DNA of 64,000 nt from Candidatus Flavonifractor intestinipullorum (GCA_019118925.1 DWYC01000088.1:27673-91672); one strand, 5' to 3'; shown: positions 33,813 through 42,966, numbered from the stretch's first letter. The notes: generated from the letters alone by a model not told the origin. A program made the numbers and translations.

Positions 33813-33841
33813 TGGACAAGACAAACCGGTTCTGATACAAT
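33813..33841 (+). promoter_or_regulatory. Promoter and operator of the lacI-like gene
   Basis: TGGACA, 17-nt spacer, TACAAT. The spacer contains AACCGGTT (33824-33831), the usual kind of LacI-family operator core, so autorepression is likely. Confidence 0.65.
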
Positions 33842-33887
33842 AGAAACCAAAGAGACCGTACATTCGAAACGAGGAAGGTGAGGGGTT

Positions 33888-34943
33888 ATGGCAGAAAGAG
33901 GGCACCGGAACAGCGGCGTGACAGCCACCGACGTGGCCCGGCGAGCGGGCGTGTCTCAATCGACCGTCTCCCGGGTGTTGAATCCAAATGGAAAGGTAAA
34001 GGTCCAGGAAGAGGCCCGGCAGCGGGTGCTCCAGGCGGCCCGGGAGCTGGGATACCGCCCCAACGCCATCGCGCAGACGATGATCTCCGGCCGTTCCAAA
34101 ATTGTGGGGGTGGTGGTGTCCGACTACTTCAACGTCTTTTACTACCAGATGCTCCAGCTGCTGACCAACCGTCTGATGGCTGCGGGACTCCAGGCCATGG
34201 TGTTCTCCTCGCCGCCCCGGTCGGACATCAACGAGCTGCTCCAGCGCTTCTACCGCTATCAGGTGGACGGGGTGATTGTGACCTCCTCGGCGCTCTCCCA
34301 CCATGTGACCGAACAGGGCATCCAGAGGGGGGTGCCGGTGGTGCTCATCAATGGATATTTGCCGGATATGGGGGTCAACGCTGTGCAGAGCGACCAGTTC
34401 GGCAGCGGTATCCTTATGGCGGACTACCTGGTGGGGGTAGGACACCGGCGCTTCGCCTATGTGAGCTCCGAGAACAGCCCCCACCGCAACTACATGCCCC
34501 GGCAGGAGGGCTTCCTGGAGGGCCTGCGCCGCCACGGCGTGGATACCTGCCGGGTGATTCCCGGGGGATACAGCTACCAAAGCGGCCTGGAGGTGGGGGA
34601 GAGCCTGGCCCGGGAGGCGGACATGCCCGACGCCATTTTCTGCTCCGGCGACTGGAACGCCATGGGCGTTCTGGACGCCCTGCGGCGGCACTCCCGGCGG
34701 GAGATCGGACGGGAGGTCTCGGTCACCGGCTATGACACCCCGATCCTCACGGGGCTGGAGGCCTATTCCATCACCGGCCTGACCCAGGACATGGACGGCC
34801 TGTGCAGCGACGCGGTAGAGCTGCTGGAAACGCTGATGGAGGACCCGGAGAGACCGCCGCAGCTTCTGACCCGGCCCATGCATTTGACGATTCGTTCTTC
34901 GTCCCGCCCGCTTCCCCGGGAAATGGAGCAGAAAAAGGGCTGA
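33888..34943 (+). CDS. LacI-family transcriptional regulator
   Basis: A 351-residue regulator: N-terminal LacI helix-turn-helix (VTATDVARRAGVSQSTVSRVLN, residues ~8-30), hinge region, then a type-1 periplasmic-binding effector domain beginning IVGVVVSDYFNVFYYQML. It is divergent from the eutH operon and followed by the double NTF2-like gene, so it probably controls one or both. The effector is unknown. GAGGAAGGTGAGGGG precedes the ATG. Confidence 0.92.
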   Translation: MAERGHRNSGVTATDVARRAGVSQSTVSRVLNPNGKVKVQEEARQRVLQAARELGYRPNAIAQTMISGRSKIVGVVVSDYFNVFYYQMLQLLTNRLMAAGLQAMVFSSPPRSDINELLQRFYRYQVDGVIVTSSALSHHVTEQGIQRGVPVVLINGYLPDMGVNAVQSDQFGSGILMADYLVGVGHRRFAYVSSENSPHRNYMPRQEGFLEGLRRHGVDTCRVIPGGYSYQSGLEVGESLAREADMPDAIFCSGDWNAMGVLDALRRHSRREIGREVSVTGYDTPILTGLEAYSITGLTQDMDGLCSDAVELLETLMEDPERPPQLLTRPMHLTIRSSSRPLPREMEQKKG

Positions 34944-34950
34944 TTTGCTC

Positions 34951-34979
34951 TTGACAGTGGGCAGGAAAGGGCGTATGAT
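34951..34979 (+). promoter_or_regulatory. Promoter of the double NTF2-like gene
   Basis: TTGACA, 17-nt spacer, TATGAT, about 56 nt before the start codon. Confidence 0.8.
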
Positions 34980-34996
34980 GAGAGTATCTCAGATAA

Positions 34997-35008
34997 GAAT
35001 ACGTATTC
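34997..35008. promoter_or_regulatory. Palindromic operator of the double NTF2-like gene
   Basis: Perfect 12-bp palindrome GAATACGTATTC placed just downstream of the -10, a repressor-type position. It has a central CG as in LacI-family operators, but the flanks differ from the AACCGGTT site at the lacI-like promoter. Confidence 0.6.
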
Positions 35009-35034
35009 ACACAATTTAGTTGGAGGTGCCTCTC

Positions 35035-36126
35035 ATGGATGATGTGAAGATCTATTATGGCGATCAGTCTCAAGTCAACCCGCTGGGCCGCCGGAATTAT
35101 GACGAATACCTGACTTATACCGAGAAGAAACAGGAGCTGCCCGGATTTGACCGGGAGTATCTGGACATTGTAGACTATATTATCAAGATCACGCACCGGA
35201 TCTGGGAGGAGAAGGGCGTGGGCATCATTTACGACACCTATGCCAACAACTGTGTGGTCCATACGGGCGACGGCGCTTCGGTGGGCTCGCAAAACGTGGT
35301 GTCCAATACGCTCTCGATGCTCCACGCGTTCCCGGACCGCCGCTCCATGGCGGAGGACGTCATCTGGTCGGAGGACACGCCGGGCGTGTTCCTCTCGTCC
35401 CATCGGATTCTCTCCACGGCCACCAATCTGGGCGAGAGCAATTTCGGCCCGGCCACCGGGAAGAAGGTCTATTTCCGCACCATCGCCGACTGTGCCTGCA
35501 CGGAGAATCTGATTTTTGAGGAATGGCTGGTACGGGACAACCTCTGGCTGGTCAAGCAGCTGGGCCTGGACCCCTGGGCTCTGGCCCGGCAGATGGCCGC
35601 GGGCCAGAGCGCGAAAGCGCCCGCCGGCCGGGACGAGTGCATGGAGGGGCAGTTCCTGCCCGAAGTGTATACCGCCAAGGATGATTCGGTGGGCGAGCAG
35701 CTGCTGGAGGCCCTCAACGACATCTATAACCGCAAGCTGATTAACCGGGTGTGCGATCTGTACGCCGGAAACGCAGTGGTCCACACCGTCTGCAATCAGG
35801 ATCTGGTGGGGCACGACGAGATTCAGGGGTCCATTGTGAGCCTGCTGGCCTCCTTCCCCAACAGCCGCCTGCTGGTGGACCGGGTCACCTGTAACTACCA
35901 TGAGGAGGACAGCTCCTGGCACGTCTCGGCCCGCTGGCGCCTGCGGGGCCTGCACGAGGGCATCGGCCGCTTCGGCGCCCCCACCGGCAAGCAGGTGGAC
36001 ATTCTGGGCATTACCCAATACCGCTTTGTCCAGGGCAAAGTAGTGGAGGCCTGGGAGCTCTATGACGGACTGGATGTGCTCCGGCAGCTCTGCCTGGGGG
36101 ACGGGCATCCCGCCGAGGAGATCTGA
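35035..36126 (+). CDS. Double NTF2/SnoaL-like domain protein
   Basis: A 363-residue fusion of two cone-fold domains. Domain 1 (about residues 45-185) has KGVGIIYDTYANNCVVHTGDG, HAFPDRRS and GPATGKKV; domain 2 (about 215-350) has LINRVCDLYAGNAVVHT, LASFPNSRLLVDR, GAPTGKQVDILGITQYRF and VEAWELYDGLD, a close match to the SnoaL ester-cyclase pattern. The real start is the ATG at 35035 with GGAGGTG 7 nt upstream; the track start at 35020 is a TTG. It is related to proteins A-D but transcribed from its own promoter. Confidence 0.85.
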   Translation: MDDVKIYYGDQSQVNPLGRRNYDEYLTYTEKKQELPGFDREYLDIVDYIIKITHRIWEEKGVGIIYDTYANNCVVHTGDGASVGSQNVVSNTLSMLHAFPDRRSMAEDVIWSEDTPGVFLSSHRILSTATNLGESNFGPATGKKVYFRTIADCACTENLIFEEWLVRDNLWLVKQLGLDPWALARQMAAGQSAKAPAGRDECMEGQFLPEVYTAKDDSVGEQLLEALNDIYNRKLINRVCDLYAGNAVVHTVCNQDLVGHDEIQGSIVSLLASFPNSRLLVDRVTCNYHEEDSSWHVSARWRLRGLHEGIGRFGAPTGKQVDILGITQYRFVQGKVVEAWELYDGLDVLRQLCLGDGHPAEEI

Positions 36127-36174
36127 ACCGGTCCCTTTTCCAAATCGAAGTTTTATAGCGTTTTATAAAATTCA

Positions 36175-36217
36175 CCCCCTCCGCAGCACTCCCGGAAAAG
36201 AGAGGCTGCGGAGGGGG
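36175..36217. terminator. Hairpin between double NTF2-like gene and crp/fnr-like gene
   Basis: CCCCCTCCGCAGC / GCTGCGGAGGGGG with a 17-nt loop, between convergent genes. The U-tracts are weak. Confidence 0.6.
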
Positions 36218-36221
36218 CGGA

Positions 36222-36800
36222 TTATTCTTCGCGTTCCCGCATGATCTTACGGATTTTACTGAGGGTGACGGGCGTCATATTGAGCAGCGACGCGATGTAC
36301 TTATGGCCGATCTGGTCAATCAGGCCGGGGTACTCCCGCAAGAACCACTGATACCGCTGCATGGCGGTGTACTGATAAATTGCGATCTTCAAATCGCGGT
36401 GCCGGTTGGCGGAATTCAGGAGCAATTTGTAGTGCAAATGGTTCAGAGAGGGGTATTTCTCCAGCAGGCGGAGGGTCTCTGGGAGAGAGATCGAGACGAG
36501 CTCGCAGTCCGTCAGGGCCTCCAGCGTAATGGAAGCCGGCTGGGTGTAGTCGTTGTCCGGCATAACCGCATCGCCGCAGCGGAATACGATGCAGTCCGTC
36601 ATATCCTTTCCGTTCAGGTCCAGCAGAAAGCCTCTCAGCACGCCGCTCAGGAGAAAGTACATATGCGTCGGAACTTCGCCCTGCCGGATCAAATAGTCCC
36701 CCTGCTTGAGCATCCTGACTTCCGAACATTTTACCGCCCGGTCGACCAGGGCCTCGTCCGCAAGCTGTAAAATCGATTGATAGAAGTCCAGCAATAACAT
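36222..36800 (-). CDS. Crp/Fnr-family transcriptional regulator
   Basis: A 192-residue protein with an N-terminal cyclic-nucleotide-binding-like beta barrel (GDYLIRQGEVPTHMYFLLSGVLRGF) and a C-terminal winged helix (YIASLLNMTPVTLSKIRKI). No N-terminal Cys cluster, so it is not an oxygen-sensing Fnr; cAMP-contact residues are not obvious either. It belongs to the Firmicutes group whose effectors are mostly unknown. It ends convergently with the double NTF2-like gene, and its targets are unknown. Confidence 0.88.
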   Translation of the reverse strand: MLLLDFYQSILQLADEALVDRAVKCSEVRMLKQGDYLIRQGEVPTHMYFLLSGVLRGFLLDLNGKDMTDCIVFRCGDAVMPDNDYTQPASITLEALTDCELVSISLPETLRLLEKYPSLNHLHYKLLLNSANRHRDLKIAIYQYTAMQRYQWFLREYPGLIDQIGHKYIASLLNMTPVTLSKIRKIMREREE

Positions 36801-36939
36801 GTTCTCACCCCGCCTGTCTTAAAGCTTAAAGTTAGAATTAAGTACTAGTATACAACAGCCCGGCGGGACGCACATTATTCTAGGTTAATCGACAAAAAAT
36901 TTCCGGCGGAGTTTGAGCAGTTTGGCCGGTGAGAAAACA

Positions 36940-36973
36940 ACGGGCGGCGAACACAGCTGTGTTCGCCGCCCGT
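36940..36973 (-). terminator. Terminator of the giant surface protein gene
   Basis: Perfect 34-bp palindrome built on ACGGGCGGCGAACACAG; on the minus strand it is followed by TGTTTTC. It lies 100 nt after the stop. Confidence 0.7.
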
Positions 36974-37076
36974 CTTGCCGGAAGAGAATGGATTAAGAAC
37001 GCAGATTGCCCGAGGGAAAACGCGTTATTTTCCCATTTTTACGGGACCGCCTGGGGTTTACGGATTTTGCAAAAGG

Positions 37077-40000
37077 TTATTTCTCACAAAACCGCATCAG
37101 GACCGCAGCGGCTTCCGCCCGGGTGGCAAAGCCCAGCGGGTTCAGGGCGTTCTGGCCGGTTCCGGAGATCAGCTCCGCCCCAACGGCCCACTGCATGGCG
37201 GTCTGGGCCCAGGCGCTGACCGACGGGGCGTCGGCATAGGCGGAGAGCTCCGCGCGCGCGGCCGTATCCATGCCCTTGTACTGCGCATAGCGGTACAAAA
37301 TGGAGGCCATCTGTTCGCGGGTAATGAGATCGGACGGACCGAAGCGGCTGCTGCTGTAACCGCTGACAATGCCCTCGGACGCGGCCCAGGCCACCGCATC
37401 GCTGTACCACTGACCGGCGGGCACATCTGCAAACGAGGCCGCGCCGGAAACTGCGGGAGAGCCCTCCAGGCGATACAGGATGGAGACAATCATTCCGCGG
37501 GTGGTGGCGGCATCGGGATGGAAGGCCGAATCACTGACGCCGGCCATCAGGCCGTTGGCATAGACGTACTCCACGGCGCTGCGATACCAGGCTTCCGCAG
37601 AGACGTCCTGGAACGGAAGTCCGCCCAGCGGCGTGTCGCCGTCGTCTATGGTACGGACGAACACCGCTTCGACCCGAACCTGGGCGGCGGGCATGGTAAA
37701 GCGATAGGTATTCTCTCCGCCGGCAGACAGCGGAACCGCGGCGCCGTTGGAGCGGAGGACCTCCAGGGACTCCAGCGTATAACCCCGGTCGGGAGAGACC
37801 GTGAGGGTGACCGTCGTTCCGGCAGCCGCACGGGTCCGGCTGGCGGTCACACTGCCGTTGTCCGTGGACGGAAGCGTGATGCTATAAGTGCTGGGCCCGG
37901 ACGAGTCTCCGCCGCCCGACGACCCGGCAGACCAGCGCGCATAGACGGTGGCGTTCTGGGTAAATACGGTCTCTTCCGTAATCCGGGTTCCCCCGGCCGC
38001 CTCGGTATACCAACCCTCAAACGAATACCCGCTGCGGGTCGGGACCGGGAGCTCCGGAAGCATGCCGTCCACGGTCTCCATGTATTCCGGGGAGACGCTG
38101 CCGCCGTTGGCGTCAAATGCGACCGTCACTTCATCGCCCACGGTAATGGTGCTTCCGGCCGTAAAGCCGCCGTCCAGCGTGGTGACGGTGACCTGTGCAA
38201 CGCCGTTGGCCAGAGCCTTTACCGTTGCGGTGCGGCCGTCTTCTTCGGTCAGCTCCACAACGCCCGCCGGCTCCACCGACCAGCGCAGTTCCTGGTTGGA
38301 GGCACTCTCCGGCAATACCGTGGCCCGGAGCGTGGTACTGCCGCCCACGGGCAGCACGGCGCTGGCAGGAGTCAGCGTTACGCCGGTCACGGCGTCGTCC
38401 ACCGTGCCGGTCACCCGGACGGTGAGACTGGCCTCCACAGGAGTGCCGCCAATGCTCTCATTCACCACGGCGCGGATGTGGGCGGTCCCGGCCCCTACGG
38501 CGCGCACCTGGCCCTCCGAGTCGACGGTGGCCACCTGGGTATTGTCGCTCATCCAGCTGATGGTAGCTGCGGCGCCATCCGGGAGAAGCTCACAGGACAG
38601 CTTGCGGGTCTCGCCGGTGTCGGCGTTGAGGGTAATCGCGCCCTCCTCCAGCTCTGCCTCGCTCAGCCCGGTGAACCGGAGCTGAGAGACCGCCAGAGGG
38701 GCCAGAAGCGCCGAAGCGGAGTTGTTGGCCAGGGCGATTTCCGCTCCGCCGGCCTCCGAGACGGAGATGGTAAAGCGCTTGTAGTCGTAGGCGCTGCTTG
38801 CGGTCAGACGGCCGCCGTCTCCGCTCACGGCAAAGGAGACCTCCTGGGATGCGCCCGCAGCCAGACGTCCGAGGGACTGGCTCTCACGGTCGGATACAGC
38901 TTCCTGGGTCAACACTGCGGTAACCTGATCCGCATCAGAGCCGAGATTCCGAATCGTCGCAGTTACCAGAGCGCCCTCGGCCGTGCGGCTGACCTGGACC
39001 TGCTCGACGGCCAGATCCGGCGCGGCCGCCGGCAGCTCGGCCTGCGCCCAGCCCAGAAGGCGGTCGGTTCCGTCATAGATCCGCACGGTCAGAACGTCCG
39101 CCTCCCAGGCATCGGGGAGGGTATACTTGGCGCTGGCCCAGAGGGTCTCGCCCGGGGCCATGCGGCGGAGCAGGACCTCCGCGCGCTCCGGGTCGCTCTC
39201 GTCTATGACATAGAGGGAGGATTTGATCTCTTCCCCGTCCCGACCGGCCACCGTGGCATAGGGGCCCTCTGCGGCGGCTGCGCCCTGATTGGACAGCTGG
39301 AAGGAGACGCCGACCGTATCCCCGGCCTCCGCCTGCATCAGCTCCACATCGGAAAGATAGGCGTCCTCACTTACGATCACCGCGGCCTCCGGCGTATAGC
39401 TCCCCACCGCCAGGTCCGAGCCTCCGAACACAGACGCGCCCCCGGCGACCTCTTCGGCGACCTCCGTGCGGCCCACGGCCCAATGCAGGCGGCCCTCATG
39501 GTCCAGCACGGCGCCGGCGGCACTCAGGCTCATTCCGTAGCTGGTGACCGGGACAGGGGAAGTCCACCCGTCCTGCTCCACCGACAGGTAGAGCTCGTTG
39601 GCAAAGCCGGTGGACTGACGGACCAGGATCATGCGCCGGCCCTCCGAGCTGAGGAGGGTAAACTCCGCGCCGTCCAGCCACAATGTGTCCTCGGCGACGC
39701 CGGTGGAGGTCCCGTCCCAGGAGACCAATCCGCGCGCGTCGCTCCAGTACAGCCGTCCGTCCACCGTCTGAAGGCTGGAGAGCGGGCCGCTGGTGGAGAG
39801 CGTACCCCGGTCCGAAGCGCCGTCCAGGCCATAGTAGCGGAGCTGGTCGTCTTCTGCATACACGACCATGGGCGTACCATCCACCACACCGGCGTCGAAG
39901 CCGGTCAGGCCGCCGGCGGAGACGTGGACGGCGTCCACCGTCTCCGGGGCCGACCAGACGCCGCTGCGCAGCGAGGCGGTCTGAATCTGTACGCCGCCCC

Positions 40001-42650
40001 CGGTCAGCATGACGTTGGCGGGGTCCGTCTCCAACCAGCAGGCCGTCACGCCGTCTCCGGTGGACAGCAGACGCACGGTGGTCTTATAAGTATTCCCGCC
40101 GGAGGTGAGGGACACCTCCGGGCCGAAGGACGCGCCGTCGAACACCGCTGCGCTCAGCTCGATGTTCTCAGCGGCCTCTTCAAAACTGCCGATGGCCTCT
40201 GCGGGGGTCTGACGGTCCTGCCAGACCACCACGGCGCCGGTGCCGGTGGCCGTCAGAACGGGGGTATAGTCGCTGGTCCCATCGCCGGCGCCCTGCTGCA
40301 CCGGAGCGGGGGCGGACCAGACGAGGCCGTCTTCACTCAGCGCGTAATAGAGCGCCGTCTCCGTCTCGGAGCCGGGGGCCATATCCACATAGACCAGCAG
40401 ATATCTCCCGTCGGACAGCCGCACCAATTGGGGGGCGCTGTCTTCGTATACGCCGTTGCGGAACTGGTCCTCCGCGCTGCGGGTACGCACCGGGGTGGGC
40501 GCGCCGATGGGCTGCATACGTTCCGCGCCCTCGTCGGCCAGCAGAACGCCGGCCCGGGCCATGCGGGAGCCGCCCGTCGGATAGAGCTGCACGGAGGCAA
40601 ACGGCTCCTCGGCCTCCAGCTTGAAGCCGAGCAGTTTCAGATTGGCCACAAAACTGCCGCTGAGCTTGACCGTCAGCCCCTCGCGCAAGGTATCGAAGGG
40701 GATGCGCAGGCTCGTATCCAGAGAGCCTTTGAGACCGCCGCCCACGGAAGCGATTCCTTTCACGCCGGCGTTGAGGGTTCCGGTGACAGCGGGCCCGGCC
40801 TCAATGGTTGCCTGGGGGACAAAGGTGACCTTGGCGTCCCGCAGGACCACAAAGTTGAATATACCCTTGGCGTCCATCTCCCATGTGACCTCAAAGAACG
40901 CCCACGGAACCAGGAAAGGACCGCTGGCAATGGGCTTATCCCCGGTGGAGATGCCCAGGACGATGCCGCCGCTCGTCAGATTCAGCGCTCCGGTGGCGTA
41001 GCTGACCTCGGCATAACCGCCGAGGAAATAGTCGCAATTCAGAAGGAAATTGCCGCTCTTTTTCACGCTGCCCCGGAGACTCCGGAAGTCGTTGTAAATT
41101 TCTCGGGCGGATTTCTGGCTGAACTTGCTGACGATGCTCTTATAGATTGGGTAGCGGTCCTCCCAGTAAGAGTCGTTCTCAAAGTCGTGTCCGAAGAGGA
41201 CCTCATATTTCTTCTCTTCCGAGTCGCCCTTGATGCTGACGTCCAGCTCGCCCAGATTAAAGCCGATATCCAGGTCCAGGAGGTTATAGTCCCGGCCCAG
41301 GAGCCGGATTGTCGGCCCGGCGAGGGAGCCGCTGCCGCTGGACGGGTTCTGGAACATCTCCTCCCGGAGCGAAGTGGGCTCCCAGGTCTCGTCCGGGTCC
41401 GGCACTTCGGGGCCCATGGTAAAGGGGACCAGGAAAATCTCCTGGCTCGTCACGTCTACGTTGCCCAGGTTTACGCTGACGTATCCGGCTTTGGAGATGA
41501 CGACATTGGGGATGGGATTGCTGCGGGTGCGGATGGTCACCATGCCGTTGGCGTCCGTGACGGCATTTCCGCCGTTCCAGGTGACAAGGGCCCCGGCTAC
41601 CGGGAGGTTTGTCTCGGAATCCGCCACGCGGAACAGGTAATCCTGCGCCGGACGGGCGCCGCCCAGCACCACCTGCGCGTACTCCAGCAGATCCGCGCGG
41701 AAATCACCGTACAGCTCCACCTGAATGCCGCCGGTATAAGCGGCCAGTGCGCCGTACTCCTCCGCCACATTGCCGGGGGTGACGGTGGAGACCTGGATAT
41801 CCTGCTCCTGAAGCAGGCTCGCCATCTGCTCCAGCCCCGAGATCCCGTGGGTATTGTTGGATTTGCAGCCCGCATCCGTGATCAGGATGGCGAACTTATA
41901 CGCCTCGGAGCTCCAGAGCATACTGCCGTTGGTGAGATTTCCCAGACCGTCGATGGGCGTCTCGTCAGAGTCGCCGCCGCCGCCCACATTTACGCCGGTC
42001 AGCGCGGACACAAACTGCGAAACGTTCATCCACGGCGTGTGATTGGGCTGATGCACGGTGGTGGAATCCGTTCCGTCCGCCGTAATGTCGCGGTAATCGA
42101 TCAGCGCAAGGCGGAGGGTCACTCCCATCTCCGCAAATTCCATCGCAAATTCCGCCACATTTTCCTTGACGTTGGAAATCGCGCTGGACATCGAGCCGGT
42201 GGAGTCGATGACAAAGACCAGGTCCACCTGCGTAGTCTCCGCAGAGTCGGAGAGCAGGCCGGGCTTGACGGCCATCTCATCCAGAATCTTGTACAGGTAC
42301 TCGTTGCTCGTGTCCACATAGTCCTGCGGGAGCTGGTTGAGCGCGGCGCCGTCCGCGGCGTCCAGCTGCTCGGACACCAGACCGGTCACACGCTGCCCCC
42401 ACTCCTCAGGCACCTCAAACCGGTAGCCCTCTTCTGTGGCAGAGAGCTTTTTGGCCGGCGCTCCGGTGAGGGACGACACCAGCGAGGCGGCCATCTCCTC
42501 GCTGACCTCCAAGGGCATGTCCTCATAGGAGCGCGCGTCCGCACCGGCGCTGTTTCGGGCGGCCAGTGCAGACATGGGCAACAGGGATACGACCATGCAA
42601 AAAGTCAATACGATGCTGATGAATCGGCTGCATTTTGGATGTGCGTTCAT
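37077..42650 (-). CDS. Giant vWA / Ig-like / SLH surface protein
   Basis: A 1857-residue secreted protein. Order: signal peptide (1-31, ends ALA), von Willebrand A domain (about 140-345, MIDAS start VFVIDSTGSMSS), a carboxypeptidase-regulatory-like beta sandwich (NLPVAGALVTWNGG), a long region of beta-rich repeats, a CARDB-like domain (APDLAVEQVQVSRTAEG), two BIG2-type Ig domains (WMSDNTQVATVDSEG; TLTPASAVLPVGG), an InlB-type repeat (VAFDANGG...GYSFEGWYTEAAGG) and three C-terminal SLH domains (FQDVSAEAWYRSAVEYVYANG). It would be anchored to secondary cell-wall polymer and may bind matrix or other cells. Monocistronic; a GAGAGGGG site precedes the ATG. Confidence 0.93.
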   Translation of the reverse strand: MNAHPKCSRFISIVLTFCMVVSLLPMSALAARNSAGADARSYEDMPLEVSEEMAASLVSSLTGAPAKKLSATEEGYRFEVPEEWGQRVTGLVSEQLDAADGAALNQLPQDYVDTSNEYLYKILDEMAVKPGLLSDSAETTQVDLVFVIDSTGSMSSAISNVKENVAEFAMEFAEMGVTLRLALIDYRDITADGTDSTTVHQPNHTPWMNVSQFVSALTGVNVGGGGDSDETPIDGLGNLTNGSMLWSSEAYKFAILITDAGCKSNNTHGISGLEQMASLLQEQDIQVSTVTPGNVAEEYGALAAYTGGIQVELYGDFRADLLEYAQVVLGGARPAQDYLFRVADSETNLPVAGALVTWNGGNAVTDANGMVTIRTRSNPIPNVVISKAGYVSVNLGNVDVTSQEIFLVPFTMGPEVPDPDETWEPTSLREEMFQNPSSGSGSLAGPTIRLLGRDYNLLDLDIGFNLGELDVSIKGDSEEKKYEVLFGHDFENDSYWEDRYPIYKSIVSKFSQKSAREIYNDFRSLRGSVKKSGNFLLNCDYFLGGYAEVSYATGALNLTSGGIVLGISTGDKPIASGPFLVPWAFFEVTWEMDAKGIFNFVVLRDAKVTFVPQATIEAGPAVTGTLNAGVKGIASVGGGLKGSLDTSLRIPFDTLREGLTVKLSGSFVANLKLLGFKLEAEEPFASVQLYPTGGSRMARAGVLLADEGAERMQPIGAPTPVRTRSAEDQFRNGVYEDSAPQLVRLSDGRYLLVYVDMAPGSETETALYYALSEDGLVWSAPAPVQQGAGDGTSDYTPVLTATGTGAVVVWQDRQTPAEAIGSFEEAAENIELSAAVFDGASFGPEVSLTSGGNTYKTTVRLLSTGDGVTACWLETDPANVMLTGGGVQIQTASLRSGVWSAPETVDAVHVSAGGLTGFDAGVVDGTPMVVYAEDDQLRYYGLDGASDRGTLSTSGPLSSLQTVDGRLYWSDARGLVSWDGTSTGVAEDTLWLDGAEFTLLSSEGRRMILVRQSTGFANELYLSVEQDGWTSPVPVTSYGMSLSAAGAVLDHEGRLHWAVGRTEVAEEVAGGASVFGGSDLAVGSYTPEAAVIVSEDAYLSDVELMQAEAGDTVGVSFQLSNQGAAAAEGPYATVAGRDGEEIKSSLYVIDESDPERAEVLLRRMAPGETLWASAKYTLPDAWEADVLTVRIYDGTDRLLGWAQAELPAAAPDLAVEQVQVSRTAEGALVTATIRNLGSDADQVTAVLTQEAVSDRESQSLGRLAAGASQEVSFAVSGDGGRLTASSAYDYKRFTISVSEAGGAEIALANNSASALLAPLAVSQLRFTGLSEAELEEGAITLNADTGETRKLSCELLPDGAAATISWMSDNTQVATVDSEGQVRAVGAGTAHIRAVVNESIGGTPVEASLTVRVTGTVDDAVTGVTLTPASAVLPVGGSTTLRATVLPESASNQELRWSVEPAGVVELTEEDGRTATVKALANGVAQVTVTTLDGGFTAGSTITVGDEVTVAFDANGGSVSPEYMETVDGMLPELPVPTRSGYSFEGWYTEAAGGTRITEETVFTQNATVYARWSAGSSGGGDSSGPSTYSITLPSTDNGSVTASRTRAAAGTTVTLTVSPDRGYTLESLEVLRSNGAAVPLSAGGENTYRFTMPAAQVRVEAVFVRTIDDGDTPLGGLPFQDVSAEAWYRSAVEYVYANGLMAGVSDSAFHPDAATTRGMIVSILYRLEGSPAVSGAASFADVPAGQWYSDAVAWAASEGIVSGYSSSRFGPSDLITREQMASILYRYAQYKGMDTAARAELSAYADAPSVSAWAQTAMQWAVGAELISGTGQNALNPLGFATRAEAAAVLMRFCEK

Positions 42651-42965
42651 AATCTCTATTCCCCTCTCATGAAATAATGGTACGGATTATGCGGTCCCAT
42701 GGCCCCCTCTCTCAACGCGGTATTTTCTGTGCCTGTCCATAGCCCTTTGCTATGAATGTATTCCAGTATAATGAGAAAAAACAAATTTTGCATTATCCTG
42801 TGATAATTTGGGAGAAGAAAACATCCGGCGGCCGCGGGCATTTGCCGCAAAAGGCGTCGGAAACTGGATGAGAACGCAAAAAAGCCTTGAACCCGCGGTA
42901 CCGCGGGTTCAAGGCTTTTCCCACCGGAGCAGTAAAATGAGCGCGCGATGCGTTTTACAATGAAA
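42651..42965. other. Intergenic region upstream of the giant surface gene
   Basis: No gene seen. It holds a minus-strand TATACT-like -10 candidate near 42766-42771 without a good -35, and the bidirectional terminator at 42881-42918. Confidence 0.5.
42881..42918. terminator. Bidirectional terminator-like palindrome
   Basis: AAAGCCTTGAACCCGCGG-TA-CCGCGGGTTCAAGGCTTT: an 18-bp perfect stem with A- and T-runs. It insulates the surface gene from the tRNA. Confidence 0.8.
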
Positions 42966-42966
42966 T

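Larger units (their letters stand above)
33373..33887. promoter_or_regulatory. 515-bp A/T-rich divergent control region between eutH and lacI-like gene
   Basis: No gene is seen. It holds the sigma-54 promoter of the eutH operon (33452-33467), a 20-bp tandem repeat (33487-33526), a CCGCCGC / GCGGCGG inverted repeat around 33598-33628 and the sigma-A promoter with operator of the lacI-like gene (33813-33841). Confidence 0.75.

Noticed and set aside
36975-42677. 1900-codon plus-strand ORF opposite the giant surface protein gene
   Set aside because: Also a GC-driven antisense frame. The minus-strand protein has a signal peptide, vWA, Ig-like and SLH domains; the plus frame is repetitive Gly/Arg/His without domains or ribosome site.
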